From contig MGIZ01000046.1 in the NCBI GenBank assembly GCA_001794015.1, positions 1 to 21,240 on the forward strand: a stretch of 21,240 nucleotides of DNA. The letters run 5' to 3'. The stretch comes from Candidatus Yanofskybacteria bacterium RIFCSPHIGHO2_01_FULL_39_8b. GTDB taxonomy: Bacteria > Patescibacteriota > Minisyncoccia > 2-02-FULL-40-12 > GWA2-44-9. The notes beneath the pieces were generated by a model. It did no database searches and was not told the origin of the DNA. It worked only from the letters and a program-made list of their open reading frames with translations. Positions 7,680 to 15,676 of this stretch are shown here, in pieces. Made by a program: the position numbers and the translations under genes. How positions within the stretch are numbered: the stretch's first letter is position 1; every line of letters begins with the position of its first letter.

Positions 7680-10079
7680 ATGCCATCCCTGCGCACCATG
7701 CTTTTCAACCGCAAACCAACCTACACCAGTTTGGCCAATTTTTGGCAATTTAAGGACATCAAAGATGGGGTCATCATCATGAAGACTGGACAATACCGAA
7801 TGTGTCTTGAAATTTTTCCGGCAAATTTTAATCTCATGGACGAAGAAGAAAAACGGCGAGCGATTATTGGATTTGAACAGGTACTGCGCGAGATTGAAAT
7901 CAAATACCCGCTCCGTATTTTAGTGCAAACGAGAAAGACGAATGCAAACGACTACATCAACCAACTCGAACACACCTATAGCATCCGAAGTATTGGCACG
8001 TATGATCTGTTTCGTAAATACGCGGATTTTATCCGCGAGGTGAATAAGGATTATGAAATCATTACCAAGAAATTTTATTTGATACTTGAGTTTAGTGAAC
8101 TAAAATATACCCTGTCAAAAGACATTATTAGTCGTGAGGAAAAGGATACAAAGAAAAAGCACGAGATTACCGAGGAGGAAATTTTCCAGGAAGTGCGACA
8201 GAGCATGATCGCAATTCTCACGACATTCAAGTCGCAATTTCAGGCAATCAATCTTAAAAGTAAAATGCTTGGGACGAATGAAATTGTGAAAGTGATGATG
8301 GCGTATCTCGACGAAGAAAAATTTTTAAACAATCGCGAGTTTTACGAACATATAGACGAACAACGACAACGGGCACTCAAGCAAAATATTCCGTTTTCCG
8401 TAATAAATAAAATAAGTCCAGATTTTATTGAGGATGAAAATGTTGATCTCATGAGCATCAATCATAAGTCATACTTGCGTTCGGAATTTTTAAGTGAGCT
8501 TGGTAGCCATGCCTACATTGATTGGTTCAAAGAGCTAGTGATGTTTCCGTATGCAAACGATCTTATGTTCACGTTCACGAGCAAAGACGCTGGCGAAACC
8601 GTAACAAAGCTCACTGAAAAGAGACACCGGATTGAGGCTAAAATTTTTGACGAAAAATCTCAACACAAGCCAAAAAACATCGCAGACACGCTTGTATTGG
8701 AGAGTACAGAAAAAATTGAAAAACAATATCTTCGTTCAGAAATTAAACCGATTGATTTAAAAATTGAGGCGACATTTCGATCCGATACCATCCAAGCGCT
8801 CAACATGGTACACATGAATTTGGAACGCCTACTTAATCGCAAAATGATGCGTTCACGCATCTATCACTATGAGCAGTTTGAAGGATTAAAAGGGACGTTT
8901 ATCGGTGGCTACAGCGATACAAGTACTCGCAATCACCGTGATCTTAATACCGACGTGGCAGCATTCACGTTTCCCTTTATTATCCCCCAAATTTCGTCCA
9001 GCACCGGTATTCTTTACGGCGTAGATGAAATTAACCGTTCACTCGTCACGATCGACCGCAAAGAATTGGAGAGCTATAACCGTTCGATTATCGCTGCAAC
9101 CGGTGCGGGCAAATCGTATTTTATTAAGCTCGACCTCATCCGCTCTCGAATGATCGGCTATCAATCGTTTGTGCTTGATGTTGAAAATGAATTTGAAATG
9201 GTAACACATTATCTGAAAGGTAAATATATTGAGCTCAATGACAAATCTATTTACTATATCAATCCATTTCATATATCAGGGCCAGAATACAAAGCGCAGA
9301 AAATTGAATTTGTGAGGGATCTTTTAAAAACCATGTACGGTAATGAAAAGATCAGCGTAACAGATATTACCTACATTGAAAAAGCGATCGGTGCCGTGTA
9401 TGAAGAATGCCTCACCAAAAATTATCAGCCAGTATTAAAAAATTTCATCAAGGCGATTGAATCACTGCAACGCAATAAAACGATTGAAAATCTTTTGATA
9501 GTTTTGCGATCCTATCATGAACCAAGTCATCCGCAATACTATTTGTTTAACAAACAGCAGAATATAGATTTCGCCAATGATGATTTAATCGTATTTGCCT
9601 TAAAATACGTGGATAAGCGAGATTTTGTGGTCGCTGTTATTCTTGAGAGTTATTGGAACTATATCAATCATCCAAAGAATAGAGCGAAATTCAAGAATTT
9701 GATTGTTGATGAGGCAAGTCAACTTTTTCAATCTGGTTTGATTGTTGAAAAATTGGGATCGTTGGCGCTGCGCGGCAGAAAATATAACTCCGGCGTTACG
9801 ACCATTGTACAGTCCATCAATCACTATTATCAGAGTCCATTTCCGCGTACGAGCGATTTGTTTGATCAATCATCGCTCACACTGGTAATGAAACACAAAG
9901 TGAGCGATTCTTTCGACAAGCTCAACGAAAAAGTCCATATCAATACACCAGAGCGCGCATATTTAGAACGGCTTGAAATTGGTAAGGGGCTACTCATCGT
10001 CAATGATTCCAAAATCCCATTATCCATCAAGAGCAGCGAAGAGGAAGATAGGGTTTGCACCACCAAGCCACCCGTCTAG
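7680..10079 (+). CDS. VirB4-like T4SS ATPase
   Basis: This is the assembly and transport ATPase of the system, a soluble or membrane-associated hexameric motor. The 799 residues have the N-terminal VirB4/TrbE/CagE-type domain (about 15-440) and a C-terminal RecA-like motor. The Walker A is AATGAGKS at 472-479 (Lys478), with Ala replacing the first Gly. The Walker B is LIVDEASQLF with Asp677 and Glu678, followed by TIVQSINHYY, a typical sensor stretch. No convincing membrane span is seen. The start at 7680 lies 11 bases after the PrgI-like gene; no better start is visible. The gene ends 6 bases before the peptidase gene. A VirB4 family ATPase is the most conserved marker of T4SS, so this gene anchors the naming of the operon. 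Confidence 0.93.
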   Translation: MPSLRTMLFNRKPTYTSLANFWQFKDIKDGVIIMKTGQYRMCLEIFPANFNLMDEEEKRRAIIGFEQVLREIEIKYPLRILVQTRKTNANDYINQLEHTYSIRSIGTYDLFRKYADFIREVNKDYEIITKKFYLILEFSELKYTLSKDIISREEKDTKKKHEITEEEIFQEVRQSMIAILTTFKSQFQAINLKSKMLGTNEIVKVMMAYLDEEKFLNNREFYEHIDEQRQRALKQNIPFSVINKISPDFIEDENVDLMSINHKSYLRSEFLSELGSHAYIDWFKELVMFPYANDLMFTFTSKDAGETVTKLTEKRHRIEAKIFDEKSQHKPKNIADTLVLESTEKIEKQYLRSEIKPIDLKIEATFRSDTIQALNMVHMNLERLLNRKMMRSRIYHYEQFEGLKGTFIGGYSDTSTRNHRDLNTDVAAFTFPFIIPQISSSTGILYGVDEINRSLVTIDRKELESYNRSIIAATGAGKSYFIKLDLIRSRMIGYQSFVLDVENEFEMVTHYLKGKYIELNDKSIYYINPFHISGPEYKAQKIEFVRDLLKTMYGNEKISVTDITYIEKAIGAVYEECLTKNYQPVLKNFIKAIESLQRNKTIENLLIVLRSYHEPSHPQYYLFNKQQNIDFANDDLIVFALKYVDKRDFVVAVILESYWNYINHPKNRAKFKNLIVDEASQLFQSGLIVEKLGSLALRGRKYNSGVTTIVQSINHYYQSPFPRTSDLFDQSSLTLVMKHKVSDSFDKLNEKVHINTPERAYLERLEIGKGLLIVNDSKIPLSIKSSEEEDRVCTTKPPV

Positions 10080-10085
10080 GGCTCT

Positions 10086-10850
10086 ATGAATGTGCCGCAT
10101 CTTCTATATCTTATCTACGGAAATAGACACGCAATCAAAAGAGCGTGTGTTATTTTTGCGATTTTGATTGCCGGCTTCATCTTTTTTATCTATCTTGTCA
10201 TTGTAACCGTGTTCACTGTAGTTCAAGGCACGGGCTCGGTAACGAGTGATGATATTATTGAGCAGCCGGGCACTTTCACTGAGTTTCAAGGTTTCAGTTA
10301 CAAAACCGCGTTCGGCGAACGTTGGTATGAGTTTAATCACCCATATATTTTTCCAACGCTCGGCGTTTTGACACAAGGCGTAATCCTTGATCAAGGAGCA
10401 GTGGTAGGAACACGACATGTTGCGTGGGACATTGCCGACCGAGTTCCGAGACAAACCGAAGTCAAAGCGTTTGCTGATGGTACAGTAGTTGCCGTAAAAG
10501 ACAACATACTTTACAACACTACACGCCGCTGGAGGCTCTGCGATACCAGCCCCAACGGCATTTGCTGGTATGTAGTCGCCGAGCCTGGCGATGTGCAATA
10601 TGGCTGTGGTTACGAAGTCAATATACTACACGCAGATTCGCTCCGTAGTCAGTATTGTCACTTAACATCAATTAATGTGCACACTGATCAGCAAGTAACA
10701 CTTGGGCGAACAATCGGCTACCAAGCCAGTACCGGCTGGGCAACGGGAAAACATTTACATTTTGTTCTGTGGCGAGACGGTCAGCCGATCCCACCGACAT
10801 ACGCGTTTACACAGACAAGTTTGCAAAACTGGGGAGATGACGAAAATTAA
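10086..10850 (+). CDS. membrane-anchored M23 (LytM-type) peptidase
   Basis: This protein is predicted to cut peptide bridges of peptidoglycan outside the membrane, opening the wall for the secretion channel (the job of VirB1-like or Gram-positive CwlT-like enzymes). Its 254 residues have a membrane segment at about 20-45 and a linker rich in Thr/Ser/Asp. The LytM zinc motifs are HVAWD (His111, Asp115) and HLHF (His223, His225). The insert between them contains five cysteines, more than usual, and could be stabilised by disulfides. It is the last gene of the T4SS operon, 6 bases after VirB4. No Shine-Dalgarno sequence precedes the ATG. All four expected zinc/catalytic residues are visible, so it is probably active. 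Confidence 0.88.
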   Translation: MNVPHLLYLIYGNRHAIKRACVIFAILIAGFIFFIYLVIVTVFTVVQGTGSVTSDDIIEQPGTFTEFQGFSYKTAFGERWYEFNHPYIFPTLGVLTQGVILDQGAVVGTRHVAWDIADRVPRQTEVKAFADGTVVAVKDNILYNTTRRWRLCDTSPNGICWYVVAEPGDVQYGCGYEVNILHADSLRSQYCHLTSINVHTDQQVTLGRTIGYQASTGWATGKHLHFVLWRDGQPIPPTYAFTQTSLQNWGDDEN

Positions 10851-10866
10851 AAAGTCGGCTCCGTAA

Positions 10867-11004
10867 TTATCTTACGTCGTCGATGTCCAGTTCACCATCC
10901 GCCACAAGCTGCTGGATTTCATCATCCAAATCTTTAAAATCAGAAATATCGTCTGGCTCGATGGTGCCATCTTCGACGAGTTGAAGTATATCTTCTGGAT
11001 CCAT
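10867..11004 (-). CDS. small acidic protein of two similar halves (45 residues)
   Basis: This short frame runs from the ATG at 11004-11002 to a TAA at 10869-10867 and fills the gap between the convergent operons. It encodes 45 residues, about 18 of them Asp or Glu. It is built from two similar parts: ILQLVEDGTIEPDDI (6-20) and IQQLVADGELDIDDV (30-44), joined by a linker that is also acidic. Each part looks like a short helix, a DG turn and a small acidic helix. The internal repeat and protein-like composition argue for a real gene, last in the minus-strand operon, 26 bases after the preceding stop. I know no family for it. Acidic microproteins beside defence or toxin genes are often inhibitors or DNA mimics, but here that is only a guess. 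Confidence 0.6.
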   Translation of the reverse strand: MDPEDILQLVEDGTIEPDDISDFKDLDDEIQQLVADGELDIDDVR

Positions 11005-11030
11005 ATATATTATATTATTCGCTATTGCCA

Positions 11031-11576
11031 CTATTGATAATAGCTCACATCTTTACCATAAATAACATATCTGATCGGATAATCCTTTTCATTCATGTCT
11101 CCAAGGACGTAACATCTATTGTGCTCTGGAATATCTTCATAAGCCGTTTTTAATTTTTGCTTATTTTCTTCGGTGGGACTTTGATTATATTCCTCGAACA
11201 CACCTCGACATATTTCAGACGTAGTTTTCTTTCCGTTTAATTCATCTATGATATCTTTAACTTCTTTTATTAATTCAGTTTCTTTTATATACATCGAGGA
11301 GTCTTTAATCTTAAAGCGTCCAAGGGAAAAAACTGATACTTGCGATCCATCCGGTATTGAGGTTTGTACCCACCCGCTGGCAATTTTTTTCTTGAATTCT
11401 TCGAAATCTATGAGATCCCAACAATCAATTTTCCCGTCTTGAAAAACTTTCAGATCAACGAGATGATAATCTCCATTGTGAATAAATACAGAAAGAGCCT
11501 GACCGAGAATCATCTCGCCGTCTTCAGTCTTTCTATAAATTCCTTCTGGGTAGGTTTCTAGTATTCTTGATTCCAT
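11031..11576 (-). CDS. unknown protein coupled to the macrodomain gene (181 residues)
   Basis: I do not recognise this family with certainty. The N-terminal half (about 20-90) looks beta-rich, with ALSVFIHNGDYHLVDLKVFQ, DGKIDCWDL, then DFEEFKKKIASGWV and SVFSLGRFKI. The C-terminal half (about 95-165) is helical and charged, and the protein ends with YVIYGKDVSYYQ. There is no signal peptide or membrane span. The start overlaps the end of the macrodomain gene by 19 bases, so the two are probably made together and may act as a pair. It could be a partner, substrate or immunity factor in an ADP-ribose-related process. That is inference from position only. Confidence 0.75.
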   Translation of the reverse strand: MESRILETYPEGIYRKTEDGEMILGQALSVFIHNGDYHLVDLKVFQDGKIDCWDLIDFEEFKKKIASGWVQTSIPDGSQVSVFSLGRFKIKDSSMYIKETELIKEVKDIIDELNGKKTTSEICRGVFEEYNQSPTEENKQKLKTAYEDIPEHNRCYVLGDMNEKDYPIRYVIYGKDVSYYQ

Positions 11577-12073
11577 AAATTTTCGTAGATACTGTGATTA
11601 AATTCGTCGATTGAAATGAAATAGACTTCATCGAATACGTCCAGATTTTCCTTGATAAAATCTTTTACCGATGTCAACGCTATTTTTGCGGCCTCATCTT
11701 TTGGATATCTAAAAACTCCTGTAGATATAGCGGGAAAAGCTATCGAGCGAAGTCCATGCTTTTGAGCTAAGAGCAAGCTGTTTTTGTAACAGTTAGCAAG
11801 CAACACCGCATCATCGCCGTTCTCGTACCCATAGGCGGGTCCGACGGTGTGGATTACGTATTTTGCTGGTAATGCGTAGCCCTTAGTAATTTTTGCTTCG
11901 CCAGTATTACACCCGCCTAGGTTTTTACACTCGTCGTGCAATTCTCTGCCCGCAACGAAATGGATCGCACCATCAACACCACCTCCACCGAGCAACGTTT
12001 TATTTGCGGCGTTAACTATGGCATCTACGGAGATTTTTGTGATATCTCCTTGTATGATTTTAATTTGAGTCAT
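11558..12073 (-). CDS. YmdB-type macrodomain protein (ADP-ribose binding or hydrolysing)
   Basis: The 171 residues are a complete single macrodomain, close in length to E. coli YmdB (about 177). The visible motifs are GDIT (9-12), DAIVNAANKTLLGGGGVDG (17-35), GEAKITKGYALPAKYVIHTVGP and FPAISTGVFRYP. The last is the phosphate/ribose loop. This is the YmdB/MacroD subgroup, whose known members remove O-acetyl groups from O-acetyl-ADP-ribose or mono-ADP-ribose from proteins. The NAAN and GGGGVDG residues tied to hydrolysis are intact, so activity is likely. It lies at the end of a restriction-type operon, 6 bases after the helical protein gene, and overlaps the next gene by 19 bases. A defence or anti-toxin role is possible, but no ADP-ribosyltransferase is visible in the window. 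Confidence 0.92.
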   Translation of the reverse strand: MTQIKIIQGDITKISVDAIVNAANKTLLGGGGVDGAIHFVAGRELHDECKNLGGCNTGEAKITKGYALPAKYVIHTVGPAYGYENGDDAVLLANCYKNSLLLAQKHGLRSIAFPAISTGVFRYPKDEAAKIALTSVKDFIKENLDVFDEVYFISIDEFNHSIYENLWNQEY

Positions 12074-12079
12074 AAGGAG

Positions 12080-13642
12080 TTAGTGTCCAACACTTGATAG
12101 CACCTTTTCGATTCTCTCTTTGACAGATTGTTCTGGTTCTTTTTCCACAACATTCTTGAGTACGTCAACTAACTTAGAATTCTTTAAATTATCAACACTC
12201 CACTTCTCGATCACATTGAGAGACATATTTCTGTCTCGTACCATTGGCGAATTAAGTGACTTGGCAAGCAAATCAGCCCCCACACCAGAAAATGGTTGGA
12301 TTATTTGCAGTATTGCACTAATAGCAAAGGATATTCTTGCGTCGCCGATATCTTGTTGAAATTCTGTCTTTATATCCGGTCCAGTGCAAAATTCATCCAG
12401 CGGTAAAACCTCAAGAGCTAGTGTAAAAACTTTTTCAGCCCTTTCCTTACTGTTGTTACGCATTAAATTAAACCAAAGATAATCATCGGTTCTTGCTTTT
12501 TCATGATCCTCAGACAAATACCGAAAATTTTTCTCCCAAATATCAATACCGAGAATGGACGAGACTCTGTTTGCAAGTTGCATATCATCACCCTTGAATA
12601 TCACCTCTGTAAGATTATTCCATTCTTTGCGCCCAACATAAGATTTATACAGCTCAATCAACTCATTTTTAGATTCATCACTCCATCCAAATGCTTTACT
12701 CTCTTCGTCCATCTCTTTGTTTGATAGATAATCCAAGATTCGACTGGCAAAAAGTAGTCGACCGATATTCATTTGTTCAAGCCCCAACCTTTCAATAATT
12801 TTCTTGAGAACAAAAATAGCATGCTCGTAGTCATCAAGTCCCTGACTGCCAAGGTCTGGGATTAGTTCTTCAACGAGAGGAACGATTTTATTTAAATCAG
12901 CTGTTGCGACGGCTTGATCTAACTTTCCTGCGATAGCACACCTCAATGCAATTTGAGGGCCGATATTATTCTTCCATCCCTCAGTAAGAAACCAGTCAGT
13001 ATTTTTCAACTCTAAGTATTCCGTCATTAACCTAATGACCTGAATTTTACCCCAGCCCTCAAGCTTGGAAGCGATATCGATAAGTATCTGTTCGAGGCCT
13101 GCCTCTTCTTTTACTCTTTTGATTAAAGCTATGGCTGCAAACAGCGAAAACTCCTCACATAAAACAAGTTGCAAAACTGGTTCAGCGTCTCCATCAATAA
13201 CACCGGCGAGAAAAAGCCCGAACTTGACCGGTTCGCGATCAGTGGACTCTCGCATGAGCCATTGAGAAAGATTTTGGAAATCTTCGGTTATTTTTACCTT
13301 TCGATTTTGTAGTTCGGCCAGCACCGGATCGACGAGGGAAATTGCATTCTCGTCACCGATTAGCTCTTTGTAGAGATCGTCCTTTTTATCCTCTCCGACT
13401 GATATTGCTTCCAAAAGATCACAAATCTTTTTTACCTTATCCTGATCCTTCGTTTCTTCTTGATAATCATCAAGAAGCCCCGGGGCAAGCAAGATGCCAT
13501 CGAGTTTTAATTTTTCCGATATCTTTGCATTATCCGGCAAATCTTCACCGTCATATTTACCGTCAACCGTGTGCTCAAGGACAAAGCTGTAAATACTTTT
13601 ATTTTTTGGTTCTGGGTTATTCATGTTTTTATAAATTAGCAT
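12080..13642 (-). CDS. large helical, HEAT-like protein of unknown function
   Basis: This 520-residue protein has no motif I can name. It looks almost wholly alpha-helical, with repeated pairs of helices. The best example is the end (about 465-518), where MSLNVIEKW is followed by LVDVLKNVVEKEPEQSVKER, much like a terminal HEAT repeat. It is acidic overall and has no membrane span or nuclease/ATPase motif. Such solenoids usually bind proteins or nucleic acids. The start may be the ATG at 13642 (2 bases after the upstream stop) or Met7 at 13624. Neither has a Shine-Dalgarno sequence. It sits between the nuclease gene and the macrodomain gene in the defence operon and may be the sensor or scaffold of that group; this is inference. 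Confidence 0.75.
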   Translation of the reverse strand: MLIYKNMNNPEPKNKSIYSFVLEHTVDGKYDGEDLPDNAKISEKLKLDGILLAPGLLDDYQEETKDQDKVKKICDLLEAISVGEDKKDDLYKELIGDENAISLVDPVLAELQNRKVKITEDFQNLSQWLMRESTDREPVKFGLFLAGVIDGDAEPVLQLVLCEEFSLFAAIALIKRVKEEAGLEQILIDIASKLEGWGKIQVIRLMTEYLELKNTDWFLTEGWKNNIGPQIALRCAIAGKLDQAVATADLNKIVPLVEELIPDLGSQGLDDYEHAIFVLKKIIERLGLEQMNIGRLLFASRILDYLSNKEMDEESKAFGWSDESKNELIELYKSYVGRKEWNNLTEVIFKGDDMQLANRVSSILGIDIWEKNFRYLSEDHEKARTDDYLWFNLMRNNSKERAEKVFTLALEVLPLDEFCTGPDIKTEFQQDIGDARISFAISAILQIIQPFSGVGADLLAKSLNSPMVRDRNMSLNVIEKWSVDNLKNSKLVDVLKNVVEKEPEQSVKERIEKVLSSVGH

Positions 13643-13644
13643 AT

Positions 13645-14397
13645 CTATTTGTATTTAGAGATTGCCTCAACGTACTGACAGTAATCGCAATCCGACATGC
13701 CAGCTGGAATCACATCACCACTGAGACACTTGTGTGCATCAGTGACAGCTTTCTCTACCCATGAATCATCGCCAGTATACGGAATTAATTTTATGCTGAA
13801 TTCCAGCCTGCCGTCAAAAGCTTCCTTGTCTGCATCACCATTACAATACACAAAATAACCAGTATCGGATACTGTGAAACCATTCTTACGCAAAAGCCAC
13901 TGGTAGACCTCCATTTGACGTTTATAGCCGTCTTGCCACTTGGCATCGAGTGTCACCTCACTAGCCTTACTGGTAGCCTTATAGTCCACCACAATAAGCT
14001 CTCCTTTGGGATTTACCCATGCATCATCAATACCGCCCGTAATCATGAGATTCGTCGCCTTATTGTGGTATTGCACACCGCGCCGGAGTGAATCACGCCA
14101 TTCATCCATCTTTTCATGCTGGAATGGCACTGCGTCAACACCATATTGCGTCATGAGCGGGTGGACGGTTTTATTAGCGCGGTGGAAATCAAATTCTTTT
14201 TTTAAAAGTGCGTCAACAGCGGAATTAAGAGAAAATGGAAATCCGGGTGGACGGCCAACGCCGAGCCGTCGATCAAGATAGAAACAGCGCGGACAGGCCA
14301 AAAATAAATCGATTTTAGAGCGACTGATTTTGAATGGCTCCATGCCATTTGGGTCGTATAGATTCCGAGTGCGGTTGGCTTTGTAGTAGTCGGACAT
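13645..14397 (-). CDS. RecB/Cas4-like PD-(D/E)XK nuclease with Cys pairs
   Basis: The 250-residue protein carries the parts of a PD-(D/E)XK nuclease of the Cas4/RecB type: GGIDDAW (Asp124), VVDYK (Asp138 and Lys140) and QMEVY (Gln161, Tyr165). An N-terminal CPRC (Cys35 and Cys38) and a C-terminal CDYC (Cys237 and Cys240), with Cys224 nearby, could hold an Fe-S cluster or zinc, as in Cas4 and AddB. No CRISPR array or cas1/cas2 lies in the window, so Cas4 proper is unlikely. I chose the ATG at 14397 (MSDYYKANRTRNLYD), 7 bases after the upstream stop. An ATG at 14430 would add 11 residues and overlap the DUF2130 gene. It probably cuts or trims DNA within the defence operon. Confidence 0.8.
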   Translation of the reverse strand: MSDYYKANRTRNLYDPNGMEPFKISRSKIDLFLACPRCFYLDRRLGVGRPPGFPFSLNSAVDALLKKEFDFHRANKTVHPLMTQYGVDAVPFQHEKMDEWRDSLRRGVQYHNKATNLMITGGIDDAWVNPKGELIVVDYKATSKASEVTLDAKWQDGYKRQMEVYQWLLRKNGFTVSDTGYFVYCNGDADKEAFDGRLEFSIKLIPYTGDDSWVEKAVTDAHKCLSGDVIPAGMSDCDYCQYVEAISKYK

Positions 14398-14404
14398 AAT
14401 CTTA

Positions 14405-15658
14405 TCACTCTTTATCAGAAAGCTCGGCAAACTTAGCTGTCATTGTAGGATTACCTCGTGTCAGGCTTTTGATTGTTAGATCATCTGCTTTATTATTAGC
14501 GAGCCGAAGGTTGTTTTCAGACGACAGGAGAGCGTCTTTTGTTTTCTGAAGATGATCTATAGTTTTGTCGATTTCATCAATGGCTGTTTTAAAACGACTA
14601 GAGGCAATCTGATAATTTTTAGCAAAACCCTCTTTGAATTTATTTATGTTTTCCTCAAAGTTGGTAATATCGACATTCTGACTCTTTACCAAAGCAAGTT
14701 CAGCCTTATATTTAAGAGAGCTCAAAGCTGCGTTGCGCAATAGTGTTATCATTGGTATAAAAAATTGCGGTCGAACTACATACATTTTGAGGTGTTTATG
14801 AGAAACATCAACGATACCACTGTTATATAACTCATTTTCTGACTCCAGTAGTGTTACAAGAACTGCGTACTCACATTTTTTCTCTAAACGGTCTTTATCA
14901 AGTTCGCGCAAAAAATCCTCATTCTTTTTCTTCGTGGCGGTTTCGTCGCCTTCATTTTTCATCTCGAACATGATAGAAATGATCTCACTACCCTCATCAT
15001 CAGTTTCTCGATAAATATAATCACCCTTACTACCAGTTTTTGCATCATTGTCTTTTTCGAAATATGCATTTTGAAATCCTATTGAGCGAAGTTTGTTAAA
15101 CTCTATCTCGCAGTGTTGCTCAAGGGTTTCACCCACCATTTTAGTGCTGAGTCTTAATTTCATATCCTTAAGGCGCTCAATGGTGTCGTCTTTTAATTTC
15201 AATTCGTTTTCGTATTTTTCTTTTTGGGAGGCTGCTGAAAGTTGATTTTCTCGATCTTTAATTTGAAGCTTAGTATTGATATCATCACGTTCTTTTTCAA
15301 CAAGATTAACTGCCTCTGTGATAGCAAGTTTTTTCTCAAGTTCGGAATTATTTATTTTTGATCTCATCTCCGCTACTTCAGTTTCCTTCTTAGCACTAAG
15401 TTGAGCTAATTCACGATCATTCTTCGCCTTTAATTCAATGAGTTCCGCATCTTTTTTTGCAAGATCTCTTTGTAGTGAATTTGTAATATTCGCCTCAGCG
15501 AGTTTAACGGCGGCTTCTTTATCTTTTTTGAGCATTTCTTCGCGCTGATGTAATTCTTTTTCAAACTCATGATCACGCACCTGCTTAAGTATGTCTGCGA
15601 ATCCTGCCTCATCGACTTTGAAGGCTTTTTTACAATGTGGGCAAATAATTTCGTTCAT
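14405..15658 (-). CDS. DUF2130 family protein, coiled coil with nuclease-like core
   Basis: The 417 residues start with CPHC (Cys6, Cys9), a half zinc ribbon, and the phrase FKVDEAGFADI, typical of DUF2130 (COG4487). A long charged coiled coil follows (about 30-175). The conserved core has GETLEQHCEIEFNKL (177-190), then GSKGDYIYR (Asp213) and MFEMKNE (Glu232 and Lys234). The D-(x)n-ExK spacing resembles a PD-(D/E)XK nuclease site; that is my reading and not an established activity. A second helical part (about 330-400) may also be coiled coil. Members often lie in restriction-modification or other defence loci, as here directly after HsdR. The gene starts 18 bases after the end of hsdR. Confidence 0.85.
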   Translation of the reverse strand: MNEIICPHCKKAFKVDEAGFADILKQVRDHEFEKELHQREEMLKKDKEAAVKLAEANITNSLQRDLAKKDAELIELKAKNDRELAQLSAKKETEVAEMRSKINNSELEKKLAITEAVNLVEKERDDINTKLQIKDRENQLSAASQKEKYENELKLKDDTIERLKDMKLRLSTKMVGETLEQHCEIEFNKLRSIGFQNAYFEKDNDAKTGSKGDYIYRETDDEGSEIISIMFEMKNEGDETATKKKNEDFLRELDKDRLEKKCEYAVLVTLLESENELYNSGIVDVSHKHLKMYVVRPQFFIPMITLLRNAALSSLKYKAELALVKSQNVDITNFEENINKFKEGFAKNYQIASSRFKTAIDEIDKTIDHLQKTKDALLSSENNLRLANNKADDLTIKSLTRGNPTMTAKFAELSDKE

Positions 15659-15676
15659 ATTATTTCTATAATTTTG

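Noticed and set aside
10104..10598. A 164-codon open frame on the minus strand inside the M23 peptidase gene
   Set aside because: It is a shadow of a gene whose zinc motifs are intact, and its own product has no recognisable feature.
13645..14397. Cas4 of a CRISPR system
   Set aside because: The nuclease motifs fit the wider RecB/Cas4 group, but there is no repeat array or other cas gene in the window and the neighbours are restriction genes.
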